From Manihot esculenta (lineage: Eukaryota > Streptophyta > Magnoliopsida > Malpighiales > Euphorbiaceae), in assembly GCF_001659605.2 (NCBI RefSeq), contig NC_035161.2, forward strand, positions 30,861,691 through 30,925,690: a stretch of DNA of 64,000 nt, in the 5' to 3' direction. Within the stretch, counting starts at the first letter, position 1. Each line of letters begins with the position of its first letter. The translations under genes and the position numbers were made by a program. The notes under the pieces were generated by a model. That model saw only the letters and a program-made list of their open reading frames with translations, searched no databases and had not been told where the DNA came from. Below, piece by piece: positions 24,475 to 36,839 of the stretch.

Positions 24475-26429
24475 AAGCCACTGTTGTTGTACTTTTTAGT
24501 ACAAATTAAAATGATATTTTATTTATCAAAGATAAGAGTGCAAGATATATCATAATCCTAATCATGTTAACAACAACTAAAGTACATCTACAAAATGCAA
24601 AGTAAACAATGAAATATAATCCAAACTACTAATAGTGGGAGTTGAACTTAAAACTTCTTAATCACAAGGACTCAGTTTATCACTATAGCAAGGCTTGATA
24701 GGCTAATTATCATTTTACATAAAAACAGAGATTTAGAAAAGTGGAAAGAGAAAAGGAAAGAAAAAAAAAAAAACTTGAAATTAAAGTGTATACTCACTTT
24801 TCTTAATCTAAAAACAAAAAAAAATATATATATATAACTCCGAAAATAAACTCAACTTTTTAGCCGTTCCTTTCTCTCCAAATTGAAGAAAAAAAAAAGT
24901 AAATATACATTATTATAAAATTGCGCATACATTCTTGTAATTATTGCAAATGTACTTATTGCCTTCGCTACTCGTGCTTGATGTTTATTCTTCGCTACTC
25001 GTGCTTGATGTTTATTCTTTTCATTTAAATCCCCATCTATTATTTAATACTTATCACATATATTATTTGTAATTTTTTATTTGAAATTATTGCATAATAA
25101 TTGAGCATATAAATTAATTATTATATAAAGAAAGTCTTTCTAAAATGAAGGATGTAAATATAAATTCAAAATAATATTTCTAATTACCTCATCTTTTTTA
25201 ACAAAAGAAATAAATTTATTTTCCTCATAATCAAGAAAAAAAAAAAGAAACTACATATTTTACTCTATTTTTTTCAACTAATAATTTTCGTCTCTTATTT
25301 TGTTTCGTCCCTTTTATTTAACCGAACACGGTGCAAGTCCACCATGGATTACCATTCACCTATGGCTACCAGATATTATTCAACATTGCTATTAAGTTGC
25401 AGATTGTATATAAAAATACTCAACTTATGGCATGTATTTCTAAATTTGGCATTAAATTCCATTCTTATTTCTAGAGATGGTACCAATATTGTATGGTTCC
25501 AAGTTGCGGGATCAAAAAGTTTTGTGTCCTTGAAATATTATATAAACAAGGAACAACTGGGGGCAGCGGAACATAAATAAAACACAGCAGCGGAACTAAG
25601 AAATAAATTTGCTGACCTTTTGTTCATATAATGAACTTGCTGATTAATCGCTCAAATTAGGAACCTGTGACACCTGATTAAGGAATAAATCTCATTTATC
25701 AGTAGGAAAGTGATTCATATGGGTCGTGCTCATCACTTACTACCATCTGATGTGACTTCTATGAAGCGAAAATGGTGGAAAAGTCGTGCGTGATATATCC
25801 CAGCTTTCTGAATTGGAAACCATATCAGTATGCTTTTCTATTTCTTCTTGCCAGAAATGGTGTGCTGAGTGAATAATTGTTGCCCGATTTGACTATTCCT
25901 TCTGAAACATGTCCACAATAGTAAAAGAAAAAATAAAATAAATCCATGAGAAAGCTTTAATCCAACCCCACCATAATCATGAATAAATAAATAAATGAAT
26001 GAAGATGATAAAATAAGGACAGTATACGACCCCTTTTTTCTGTTGAACAAGGAAAAACAGAATTGATCCAGGAAACTTGTACCTAGCAAGGCAGAGAAAG
26101 CTCAAACTACTAATTACATTGAACTCCAACGGATTCTAATTCCTAAGCAGAAATTAATGATTCAGTTTTGAAACAACAATAACATTTGAATTCTCTACAC
26201 AGATCTAGTATCAGAAAAATCTTCGTATATTCCTCTACTTTGATGAGATGTTAAACAATTTGCACAAGCATGGCTCAGCCACAAATTTTCCTTCACCACC
26301 TCAAAGAGCCTAGGAGAAAGTCTCGCACTAAATGACCTTTACTTTATCCTGTCCCTTAGGCAGGCTGATCCGCCATTGTAATTAAGAATCTGAAAGAAAA
26401 GTATGGTTACAAAAATTCACAAATTGCAA
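24475..26429. other. Intergenic region
   Basis: AT-rich to about 25340, then more balanced. The last few hundred bases are probably the 3' UTR side of the KH-domain pseudogene. No other gene is supported. Confidence 0.5.
24964..25017. repeat. 27-bp perfect tandem duplication
   Basis: TTCGCTACTCGTGCTTGATG followed by TTTATTC occurs twice head to tail, at 24964 and 24991. Confidence 0.9.
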
Positions 26430-29330
26430 TCAGTAGTGATACGTGCCCTGCTGCGAACTAGTGTTTTGGTAGGTAGCCTGAGCAGCAATGGCATTCATGT
26501 AGACACCTTGCTGAGCAGTCGAGGAATAGGGCCTCTGCTGCTGCACATTCATGCTCTGATATAGGATATGCAGACCATACATGTTTTGATAGGTGCTCTG
26601 CTGAGAATTCACATTCTGGTAGGAGCTTTGCTATGCAGTTGTGTTGTTTTGGTAGGAACCTTGTTGGGCATTCATGTACCGACCAGAAGAAGCCACAAAG
26701 GTTTGGAGAAAGCTTTGTGCAGCATTCAGACACTCAGAAGATCGACGGGATTCAACAAAATTTTCAGGGCCACAGTCGGAGGATCTCGTAGCTTTGTCCT
26801 TGTTCCAGCAACCTAAAATTTACAGAAAATGCTATTACAATCTTGCAAGAAATAAACATTTCAGAATATTGTCTATTAACACAGTAGTGATTCAAACCTC
26901 CAGATCCAAAGTTCCTTATAAGATATAGGCCAATTTCATAAATAATTCAATTTTGCTCTCATTATGTCAGTAGGCCAGTAATGGAGCAATTAGCAGTCAA
27001 CCTTTCTAATATATGAGCAACAGGGATTATGCGGATAAAAAAAAAGGAACACAGGATAACTACCAGCCATTAACTGGTCATGGGAGTGTCCTGATATTAT
27101 TCCATGATATGTAAAATCTCCATATCCCAGCAACAAACTTGACCAAGAGGTGTTTGTCATGGTTATTGGAGAGCAGCTGAAAGCTATTTGGTTAAATAAA
27201 ATGGCCAACTACATTAAGTTTTTACATAATAATAATAGATTGCATTTGACACATTAATACTAATTTAGCTTGTGCACAATTTCCTAAGTATCTCAAGCCG
27301 AACAGAAGAACCATACTAAATCATATTCGAACCTAACTCATTTAACTATTTTATTATGATTCTAGTTCTTTGTTAATAATTATATCAAAACTGAACTGAA
27401 ACCACACCAAAAAAACTCATTTTATATATATATATATATTTTAATGACTTTAATGATAATAGTTCCATTATATAATTTCAATAATATGTTTCATATATCA
27501 TATAGTTTAATTATAATTTTATAAATTATATTACCAAAATTAAATAATTCTATTTAAAAAATTTCAAGTTTTAATTTTATAAAGTGTTAAATAATATATA
27601 ATAAAAAAACTATCAATAAGTAAAGATATATACGAAAATAAGTTATTTGTGAGCCGTTTAATATTTAACTTCAATAAAACTTAGTTCATTATGTATATAT
27701 ATATATATCCCTTTGATTATTTTTATGTTTAATATTATCTATCTACTTTTATAAATTTAATTATTCATATAATTTAAATATAACACTCTCTTAACCATTA
27801 AATAGTTATTAACAATATTACAAAATAACCACATATTCTAATTAGTTACTGAAAATTTCTAACTATATAATTTAAATAATTTAAATGGTTAACTATAATT
27901 TATTCTACCTAAATTGATTAGGTACATATAATGTCTGAAAGTATAGTAATAGAATTTATATATATATATTTGTGTGCGTATGCATTTATTATTTCAACTA
28001 TAAATGTATTAATTACTTTATAGCTTTTAATTATATGAGTGAATCACATATTAGCAATATAATATATTTTTAAATATTAATTACACATGTATTTTTTAAT
28101 CAAAATTATACAATTAATAACTATATATAAAATAATATAATAGTTTTACCGAGAATTATATATAATATATATTAATTTTAATATTATTATTATTTAAATG
28201 TTACTATTATTATTTTTTTATTGTTATTTTGATGCTGTTTATTTACTATTTTAAAATAAATGTAAAAATAATATATTTTATGTGTAACAATTAAGATGTA
28301 AACTGAAATTGAAATTAAAATTAAAGTTAATACAGAATCAAAATAATCCAAAATGAACTAGCGAAATTGTTTAGAACAGTACCGAAACATTATCGAAATT
28401 TGGTTCTAAGTCCGGTTCTTGAAAATCAAAGAACTGGAGTTTGGTTCCGGTTTCTGGTCCATAGCTAAATCCGTACCAAAATCAAAACCAAATAGTCCTA
28501 ATGCTAATTACTGACATTATGGTTTATCATATGACTGGTTATCAAATAGTCGCCTAACATTTTTAAAACTTTACCAACTCACGCATTTCTATGCAAATCC
28601 TGGAAGGCAAAGGTTTTTCATAGTAGCCTATGCTTGCATTGGGAAAAAGCAGAAACGAAGAAAACGAATTGTGGTCAGGTGCACGCAGATGCTATGAGAT
28701 GAATTTCAGTAAAACTGAAAGAACCAAAGGGAGTAGAAATATTACTTTACCAATTCATCAATGCTCATAGCACAACAGGGAAGATGATCTGAAGTAAGAC
28801 TCGCAATCTTTAGATGGCAATTCCACGTTTGCCTAAAAGACATCCAACCATATTATTTGGAACTAAAAGTCGTGCTGTGACAATACAGCTCATTATTATA
28901 ATCAGATGTCATTCCACCAAAAAAATCTTCATCAAGAATCCTTTCGTGAACTTTCATAAGAGCATCCTGAGAAGCACAATGAGGCTCTATGGTATCCTGT
29001 TCATTCTCTATAGCTGAATCCTCATCACTGTTATGGTTCCTTGAATTATTTTCAGGAGAACTACAAATAATAATTACTCTTTCATCTGAACCAGGAACTA
29101 AATCAGCAACCATAATCTTGGCTTTTTCTCTTCCCTTAGGGCTTTAATTATGCTTCCACCCTTCCCAATAATACTAAACAGTAAACACCCTAATTTTTCC
29201 TTAAGGATAGAGCATTTGATAAACAGTATCAACAGGAAGCGAATTCCCTGAAGATTCTTCAGGTCTAAAATTGTTCCATTTTCCTCTTCTATAGACCCTT
29301 TCCGCTTGAATTGATTGTTTTGACGTTTCT
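26430..29330 (-). pseudogene. KH-domain RNA-binding protein pseudogene (unprocessed)
   Basis: Three pieces read on the minus strand match plant multi-KH proteins of the HEN4/FLK/RCF3-like type (RNA binding in nuclear RNA processing). The first piece, 29330-28751, contains KH1 (IIGKGGSIIKALREE, then VADLVPGSDERVIII), the linker ASQDALMKVHERILDEDFFGG, and the start of KH2 (ARLLVPNNMVGCLLGKRG). It ends at a GT donor. The second, 27176-27064, is a small exon with good AG and GT borders. The third, 26812-26430, codes a QQ/YQN-rich tail ending QQGTYHY and stop. Frame changes occur in KH1, between the linker and KH2 and inside KH2, and an in-frame stop lies in the tail exon (near 26633). Retained introns show it is not a retrocopy. 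Assembly errors could mimic one break, not all of them. Confidence 0.75.
27177..28744 (-). other. Intron of the KH pseudogene with AT-rich insertion
   Basis: Very AT-rich, with (TA)n runs near 27425 and 27695. Its two flanks (27290-27420 and 28330-28500) contain runs such as CCGAACAGAAGAACC and GGTTCCGGTTTCTGG on opposite strands, which looks like the subterminal zones of a small DNA transposon. Ends and target duplication were not identified. Confidence 0.35.
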
Positions 29331-29340
29331 TAAAAAAATT

Positions 29341-29745
29341 TTACTTGTTCCCATGCATAGTGCCCGGTGACCGCCGGGCTTCCCTGGACGAGACTTAGTT
29401 CCGGAGAAGGTTACGGGTCCAAATTCCATCAAACCACTCGCAAGTAGGCCAGCCCAATATCGTTTGACCCAGCCCTACGAAGAGAGGCGGACCGGCTTGA
29501 CTAACTGCGCGGGCCTACCCATGAAAAACACAGTCCAGAGATGTGGCTTTCGCAGTTTTAACAGTACTCACGCCGGGAGAAATTACATGTGGCCTGTAGC
29601 AGAAAAGCGGTCAGAGAAGAAAAACAGTCAGACCTGGCTAGCAGACAAAAGGAAAATGGATAAAAGGGAGGAAACATCTTCATCACTAACCAAACTTACA
29701 CAGGCACTATACTTTATGGATCTCAGAATATCACTGCCAAGGAAA
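29341..29745 (+). repeat. LTR remnant inside the KH pseudogene, AAATTAAATGGCCGC family
   Basis: GC-rich block with CACGCCGGGAGAAATTACATG (core at about 29569-29590) and GGATAAAAGGGAGGA, ending ATCTCAGAATATCA. This is the same order as the other LTR copies in the window. It separates the first KH coding block from the presumed leader exons upstream, so it may have helped inactivate the gene. Confidence 0.6.
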
Positions 29746-29984
29746 CTAAAAAGGAAGTGGCACCTGGTCCGTCCTACAGAAACAACTGACTTTCATCATC
29801 TGGAAATCAAATGCATTAAGTATCAATCCCGGTTAAAAATGTGCAAGAAACTAGCTCACAAATAGCCATAGTTATTGTTATGGACATTAAACAAATAAAG
29901 GTTCATATATATTAAAGGTACCATGATTCAGAAAGAAAAATTGAGAAGTTATAAGTTATTCATGCAAATGATATTACTGGTATT

Positions 29985-30745
29985 ACCAATCAACGTTATT
30001 TTTGAAGGTACTATAAATGAGAAAACAGAAAATGAATAGGCTAGTTATGAAGACATCTTTACAGGGAAACATTAAGAAGGCAGATTTTACAAGAATCTCA
30101 TGACAGGAGATGGTGAAAACTTCACATCCCAAAATATTCATGGCACACAGGATCATATTCAAATGTCCTCCTAGCGACCAAAGCTTCCAAGCAAAATGCT
30201 GAAGGTACATTTTGCTCCATAAACTCCAGAATCTACAATGTTCCTGTAGGCTTAAAATTTTTCCCATAACCGGATCAATACTAATGATAAAATAAAGTCA
30301 TATAAAGTAAAGAAAGGAAAATTTTAGATAAGCATATGAGGGATCATATTCATAGGTTTTACAGATTCCCAGAAAAGCAACAATAGTAAATAAATATTAG
30401 ATAAAAAGAATCAGCAATAATAGATTAAGATAACGGGGGATATAAAATGAGCTAGAGTTAAACAAGAGCAAAATTCAAAATCTCTACATCCAGAAATCAC
30501 CTGAAAAACACAATGGAATGGGAAAACCAATTGAAATGCTTGATTAAGCTCAAAATTTGGACCAATTAGCTTGTAGTTGAGGGGGAAAGAGTTGATCGCC
30601 ACTCGCCAGCAGCAGCAGAGAATTAGAGATGCTCTCCAAGTTGAATCGCCATCTCCATGGAGAGAGGGCGAGGGCGGGACTATGGACAGAATGGGCCGCC
30701 TTTCACAATTCACTTCCTTATTTCTGTGAAAGGCCATAAGCATTT
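29985..30745 (-). other. Probable 5' leader exons/promoter of the KH pseudogene
   Basis: On the minus strand a balanced-composition stretch at about 30745-30590 (GAGAGCATCTCTAATTCTC, CTGCTGCTGCTGGCGAG) looks like a plant 5' leader. An exon-like block follows at about 30240, after a TTTTAAGCCTACAG acceptor. Neither contains a credible long coding frame. The link to the KH gene is by position only. Confidence 0.3.
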
Positions 30746-32313
30746 GGGCTAAAGATCATGGACCCTTATTCGTCCTTTTGCATATTATAGTTGGGCTTTT
30801 AAGCCCTATGTATATATATAAAAAAAGTCAAGAAATCCAATTAACAAAATTATGACTGTAGTAAAACCTATCTGTAATAATTAAATAAATAATGTGAAAA
30901 AGAAAAACTCGAATCCAAAATATTCGAGATGAAGTGTGATGTCCTTAATAATAAACTGAAGCTGTTGGCAAATAATAGAGTTTGAATGTTGGGATAGTGG
31001 CAGATCAGCAGCAATAATTAAGAAAATAATTAACCACGCAAGAATTTGCCTTAATTAGGTCTTCCTTAGCCGCTTACCTTTTCGCTAAACCCTTGTGCTG
31101 AGATGGTGGGTAAAGAATTTAAAGCATCTAACACGTCACATGGTTTATGACTATCACACGTAATCACACACATCCGTCTTATTTCCTAAGGACAATTGGA
31201 AATATTACAGCTGGACTTATTGATCAATAAATAAGGGTTTTTTTTTTTAATCTCTCTCTCCTGTATGCCCTTTCCTTTTCAAGATGCTTGTTGAAGTTGA
31301 ATATAAAATATATATTTATAGGATAATTAACTGATATAGAGCAGCCTATCACTACGATTAAGAAGAAAAAATTATATATTTTTTATGAAAAGTATTCTTT
31401 TCATTATTTAGTAGTAAAATTATATAAAAAATGTAATTTAATCCATTTATTTCTAATTATTTTGATTCAGAGTGTAAATAATTCAAATTAGAAATTGATA
31501 TGAGGACGGATCCGTTATGAAGTTGCATTTATTTTTGGGAGAATGCAGATAGAATAAGCAAGAGCTTCGATATTCCCTAGAAACCATTTACATCACTCGG
31601 ACCCAGCAAGCTGCTTGCTGCTACAGCAAAAGATCAGTATTCATATGCAGTGTCGCTTATGATTAACAACAGAATCAGTATCATAAGGACTCTACTGGCT
31701 TTCAATGGTTCCTTTATAACTCTCTCTCTCTATATATCGTGTAGACAACAGTACTTTTTGAACAGGTGCAAGACATGCGCATGGAGGTGGCACAACAATC
31801 CTGATACCTACATAACCCTTTTCTCCTGGAGGTGGCAGAACAATCCCGACACCTACATGACCCTTTTCTCCTGGTCTTTGTACCTTCCTCCGTCCCAGGT
31901 TTTTGTTATAATGCAAATGTATAAATTTCACATAAATTCAATTCAGCTAAAATTTTTTCTCTGAAAGAACTTAAAACCAGATTTAATTACATCTGTAATG
32001 TAATTGCATATAATTTCACAGTGAATTTCGCTCTTAATTTACATTATAAATCTATATGAACCGATTTTTATGGCTATATAAAGTAGGGAATGCGAGTGAC
32101 GATTACAACGAGATCCCTCTATTGATTTACCTTGTAAAAAAAACAAAGTTTGTACAGTTTTTTTCTTTTCTAAAAAAAAGTCCCAAAGACAAAGCCAAAG
32201 GTTGAAAAAGAAAAAAGAACCGACTTCTCTTCTAAACAATAGCCGATGGATTGAGCTGAGCCGCCAAAATTGGACCTTCTTGCACTACTTTTTAGTAGGT
32301 TTCTTCTTTCTTC
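30746..32313. other. Intergenic spacer between KH pseudogene and LBD gene
   Basis: AT-rich, with one short tandem repeat (31783-31872). The last few hundred bases before 32314 are likely the LBD gene's 3' UTR. No other gene is supported. Confidence 0.5.
31783..31872. repeat. 45-bp tandem duplication
   Basis: Two units starting GGAGGTGGCA(C/G)AACAATCC at 31783 and 31828. The period is a multiple of 3, and the minus strand is open across it (31931-31692), giving a repeated PGEKG(H/Y)VG...IV(L/V)PPP peptide. No family is recognised for that peptide. Confidence 0.8.
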
Positions 32314-33311
32314 TTAGTGACAAGCTGGATAGTCTAGTCCCAGCTCTGTATTATACGTGTCATCTTCCGATGACGAATACCCATATGATTCGAGTTTCCT
32401 TTTCTTCACTGGTACCACGTGACTTGCACGAGACACCGGCTCAAGGCCCAGGGTCAACTCCAGTCCAAGTCCAGCCATTTCCCTAGTTGCATGATCCTGG
32501 ACTCCTCCATTGCTCTTCGCGGCTGACTCCGGCTCGGCTTTGAACAGTAGCGAAGCCTCAGCCGTCTCCTCGGAGACCATGCTTTCCGTCTCTTTGCTCT
32601 CGCCGTCCACCATTGCCAACTCCGACAAGTGGCTTACAGACGACCCGTGACTCATGGACCGAGTCAGCTCATTCCCTGCTGCTCCGAGCCCAACGCCTCG
32701 ACATGGTTTGTTGTTATTACTAACTTTCGGCTTCACAACTCTCCTAACCCGACAACGCGTCTTGACTCGCTTGGCATCGTTAGAAGCAGCAGAGTTTTCA
32801 TCCTTGGACACGTGACGAATATCGTAAACCTTCAACGGAGGTCCATGTCCATTGGCCGCCGCTTCAGAATTGATCGGAGTGATCGACGTACCTTTTAGAA
32901 CACCTTCGACGGCGTCTTGGCAGAGCTGCCAGCTCCCGGACCACAACAACCCAACAGACCCATAAATCGGGTTCACTATCCTCCCACAAGCCTCATAAAG
33001 AAGAGACCTGAAAATCGCTGCAACCAAAAGGATGATAAACAAGGTTCATTTTTTATTTCACCACCTCCACGTAATTCAACTACAAAAAAATAAAGAATCA
33101 TGACGATGATCGGAGACTAACCAGGGCGAAGGTGTTCAGGGCCAGCGTTGATGAGGTTCATGAGGCCAGCGCGGCCATAAAACTTGGCAAGGAAGACAGT
33201 GGCGTTGGCTTGGGACTCGGGGCTCTTGATCCACTGCAAGCAAGGTCTGATACTGCAATTCTCGCTGCAACCCTTGCGCAGAACTCGACATCCATTGCAA
33301 CTCATCCGCAT
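32314..33311 (-). CDS. LBD41: LOB-domain transcription factor, class II, LBD41-like
   Basis: Two exons on the minus strand, 33311-33122 and 33017-32314 (GT-AG, 190 + 704 nt), giving 297 residues. The start is the ATG at 33311, because class II LBD proteins begin [17 protein letters not shown] exactly as here; the open frame continues upstream but is not family-like. The DNA-binding zinc motif C-x2-C-x6-C-x3-C uses Cys5, 8, 15 and 19, and is followed by the GAS block ([15 protein letters not shown]). The intron falls at the family position after EHLRP. The second exon begins [20 protein letters not shown]. Near the C-terminus are [11 protein letters not shown] (247-257), an EAR-type LxLxL repression motif, and KKRK (268-271), a likely nuclear signal. 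Arabidopsis LBD41 is hypoxia-induced; the same role here is inferred by family only. LBD42 is the main alternative. Confidence 0.9.
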
Positions 33312-33399
33312 TTTGGAAGAATATGAAAAAGGAAATGGGGATTTGAGTGAGAGAGGGAGAGAGATGGGGTATGGAGGAAGAAAGAAAAGGGAGAAGTGG

Positions 33400-33406
33400 T
33401 ATTTAA
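33400..33406 (-). promoter_or_regulatory. Possible TATA box of the LBD gene
   Basis: TTAAATA on the minus strand about 90 bases upstream of the chosen start codon, within a CT-rich (minus strand) leader. Weak but well placed. Confidence 0.35.
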
Positions 33407-33539
33407 GAGAAGAGGGAGAAGAGAGAGATAGATTTGTAAAGGAGCCGCTGGATTTAGAGGTACAGTGTACGCAACTTGTTTTTATCTCCAAAAACACTGG
33501 TTTCCACATTCAAGGAGGTTGGAATTTTGCCAAAATCCT

Positions 33540-34880
33540 TAATTTTTATTATTATTTTTTTTTTTAATTTGAGCGAGAGTTGGCTTAATCTTTAAATCTT
33601 CAAAATCGCGTTATAATTAATTTCGAATCCACAAAAAGATTACTATCCTTATTCAATACAAAGTTAAAAAAATAAATTATACATATATTTTACATAAACA
33701 TTATGTTTCATAAAGTAATTATTTTAATGTGTAAAATTTAATAAATCAACACAAAAATACACTAAGCATATTATTTTTCCAAATAATATAATAACATATT
33801 ATTTAAATTCATAATAATAGTTATTTTTTATTAAAATAAATATCTAAGTTTATTCATTCATTATAGTATCTTATTGATTTATAAGAATATTATATTAACA
33901 TGTAATGTAAATTAATTAATCAAAATAAAATATTTTGTCTAAAGTAATTATAACAAAAAAAAACTTATTTAAAATTTATAAAATATAGTTTTACTTAGAC
34001 TTAAGTCATTCTATAGACAGAGTATAGAAAGATTATTTTATGATCTCTAAGTTCATGCAATTTTTAAAATGTTGTATAAAGTTTTTTTAATAAATATATG
34101 TGTATTACTTCCTATAAAAATAAATTTATTGTTATTATTCACATAATTAAGATCATATAAATTTTATATTATTTTTAATATATTCTTTATTTCGCTCTTG
34201 AATTATATCTTGAATTAATAAATTTTACTTTATAATAATAAATTAAATAAGATATTACTCCATATTTTTTTCATTTTATTTTTTTACACATATTAAAAAA
34301 ATACTTTTTTATTAATTTTTTAATTATAGCCATCTTAAAAATGTCACTTTATTAAATATTTTTTTCATTTTATAATTTTTATCTACTTTACTTTTTTATA
34401 CATATTAAGAAAGTCAATTTTTTTTATTAATTTTCTCATTATATATATTTTAAAAATATTAAATTTTATTAAATATTAAAAAATATTTTTAAAAATAAAA
34501 TAAAATAAAATAAAATTATAATAATTAATTTATATGTTATTATAGTATAAAAATAGATAATAATTATAAGATAATAAATAAAAATTATTAGGTGAAAAAA
34601 GTAAAAGAAAAATGAATATTTACTTAAAAAGTAATGATGAATAAATAATTACATTAAAAATAAAATAAAATAAAATTATAATAATTGATTTATATATTAT
34701 TATAATATATAAAAATAATAATAATTTTAAGATAATAAAATAAAAAAAATTATAAAACAAATAAAGTAATAAATTATTATATAAAAAAATAATAATAAAT
34801 AATATTTTTGTAAGTTTTGCTTTTTAGAGAAGGTGGATGTCAGAGACAACGTCAATTGTGGTATCTTAAATATTTAATAA
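33540..34880. other. AT-rich spacer
   Basis: Extremely AT-rich with many A/T homopolymers and imperfect repeats, such as AAAATAAAATAAAATAAAAT near 34494 and again near 34660. No gene seen. Confidence 0.6.
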
Positions 34881-35090
34881 GATTATAGGATATTGTAATG
34901 TTTCCACCAGTCTCGGCTACAGTGCGTGACAGACAACTCCCAGTATATGGTAATCGAACCCATTTCCCTTTGGTATTGGTGGACGGTTACTGTTGCATCG
35001 ACCACCTCCCAATATTTTAAAGAAATAGCCAAACCTCCAATTTCATTAATTTCATAGAGTCTGTCTAACATAAATTCAATCGGATATGTA
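34880..35090 (-). repeat. Possible tRNA-derived SINE
   Basis: An island of balanced composition in AT-rich DNA. On the minus strand TGGTCGATGCAA (35003-34992) fits a pol III A box and GGTTCGATTACC (34960-34949) fits a B box, with a gap of about 31 bases as in tRNAs. No tRNA cloverleaf is evident. The ends were not defined. Confidence 0.4.
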
Positions 35091-35219
35091 AATATTTTTT
35101 TTATACACCATATGTAATCATATTATTTTATACTTATCTTTTATTATAAAATAAAATATAAATAATACACTCTTAAATAATCTAAAATTCAGAAAATAAA
35201 ATTTTACAAAATATTTATA

Positions 35220-35645
35220 AACTTGGTATGAGAGGAATATATTCCTCTATTTTTATTCTTTTCCTTTGCCTGCCAGTGACGTGCAATGGCTTTATCCTTA
35301 TTGAGCCATCTGTCTCTGTCATACGAATTCATACATATCAAGGTGTCAGATGTTTGATCTACACTGAACGGCCATTTAATCATCTGGCACGCATGCGGAT
35401 GAATCCATTAGGCGAATGGGCTGAGTACCTCTTTTTTTCGAATTGGGCTGAAAGGTGATATTAGAACTGAAGTTCAGGAAAGGTCTGATTTTAGAGCCGA
35501 AATGACTAGGCCAGCCCGATTGAGAGGTTTTAGAAGGAGTTCAATCTTGAGGCTGAGTGGGCTGAATCTGGTTTCTTCGGGAGGCGTAAGAGCCTTCAGG
35601 TGAAGGGATACCATCATGGGCCGGGCCTCAAATCGGGGTGGTGAA
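35220..35645 (-). repeat. LTR remnant, AAATTAAATGGCCGC family, inverted
   Basis: Read on the minus strand it shows GATTAAATGGCCGTTC, then GTATGAATTCGTATGACAG, then GAATAAAAATAGAGGAATAT. This is the same sequence of blocks as the plus-strand copies at 18640 and 47060. Its far end lies near 35640. Confidence 0.55.
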
Positions 35646-36803
35646 ATTCAGCTGTAATCACTCTTAATACAATAAAATATTTTAATATTAAATTTATTTA
35701 TAATTATAATAATTAATGATAACTAGTAAATAAATTATATGAATGAAATGTAAATTAAAATATTTAATATAAAATTTATTAATTAATTTAAACCATATTA
35801 ACTATATTCATGTAAAAAGAGAAACATGCTTTTTTTGGACGGTGGGATTAATAATAATTTATCCTCCATTTATTTCGGGAGATCGTGTGCTTAAAACCGC
35901 TTTAGAATAAAGCGGAACTCGGTTTCCTGATTTGTGGAAGTGAGCGTGGGCGCGTGTGATGTGTGGGAGAGTGGGTCTGTGGGCGCATTGCTGGAGTTGA
36001 TAGCCAATGGTTTTGGAGAGAGGAAGGGACTTTTGCTTCTCTATTTTATGCCTATCCTCTTCGTGCGTTATTAAATTAGATTAAGATTATCAAAATATGA
36101 AAAAATAGGTTCATTCGGCCCATCTGAATATAAGTTTTAATTAAAAAAATATCAAATTATGCCTAATTCGCTTAAATTGATTGGTTAAAAGTATACGCTA
36201 TATTCATTCGGCCCATCTGATTATAAGTTTTTATTAAAAAATAAATAAGAATTTATAATAATTGTGGATGGGCAAGTCTCTTGGATTCAGCAAGAGTCGT
36301 GTAGCATTCCCCTACTTTTGATGTCACGATAACATTTTGATCCCATGTGACTTGGAAATGAATCATATGCATATGATTAAGGTGTGCATCGCCGCAACGG
36401 TGATATTCCAGTTGTCTATGATAATTTTCTTAGCTTCTTCCCTCAGTCTAATCCGATTATTGAAATCATGAATTTAACAATGGAAACCAATAAATGAATC
36501 CCAACACTAAGTTATTAGGGAGTCGAAAAGACATCATTAATTTGTTAATCTCATCTGGATAAGATGAATTACGTACTTATCTTATATATTGTGGTTGAAG
36601 TTCTGTAATTGATTGCCCTTATTAATTATTTTGTTTTAATATTTTATTTTTAAATTCACAATAAAACATTTATTATAATAAAAGTTATAATTTTATTTAA
36701 AATATTAATAAATATAATTTAACACTTTATATTTAAAATAACAAATAAAATTCTATGAGTAATAAAATTATTTATAATTATTACTTAAACGTTATTAAAT
36801 AAG

Positions 36804-36839
<36 letters not shown>

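Noticed and set aside
29464..29865. 133-codon plus-strand open frame
   Set aside because: It covers the LTR remnant and its flank; the conserved blocks there are DNA-level LTR features shared with six other copies.
32202..32898. Plus-strand open frames overlapping the LBD gene
   Set aside because: They are shadows of the minus-strand coding exon.
33117..33509. Longer N-terminus for the LBD protein, starting at 33509
   Set aside because: The extra residues are Ser/Pro-rich leader translation unlike the family; class II LBD proteins start at MRMSCNGC.
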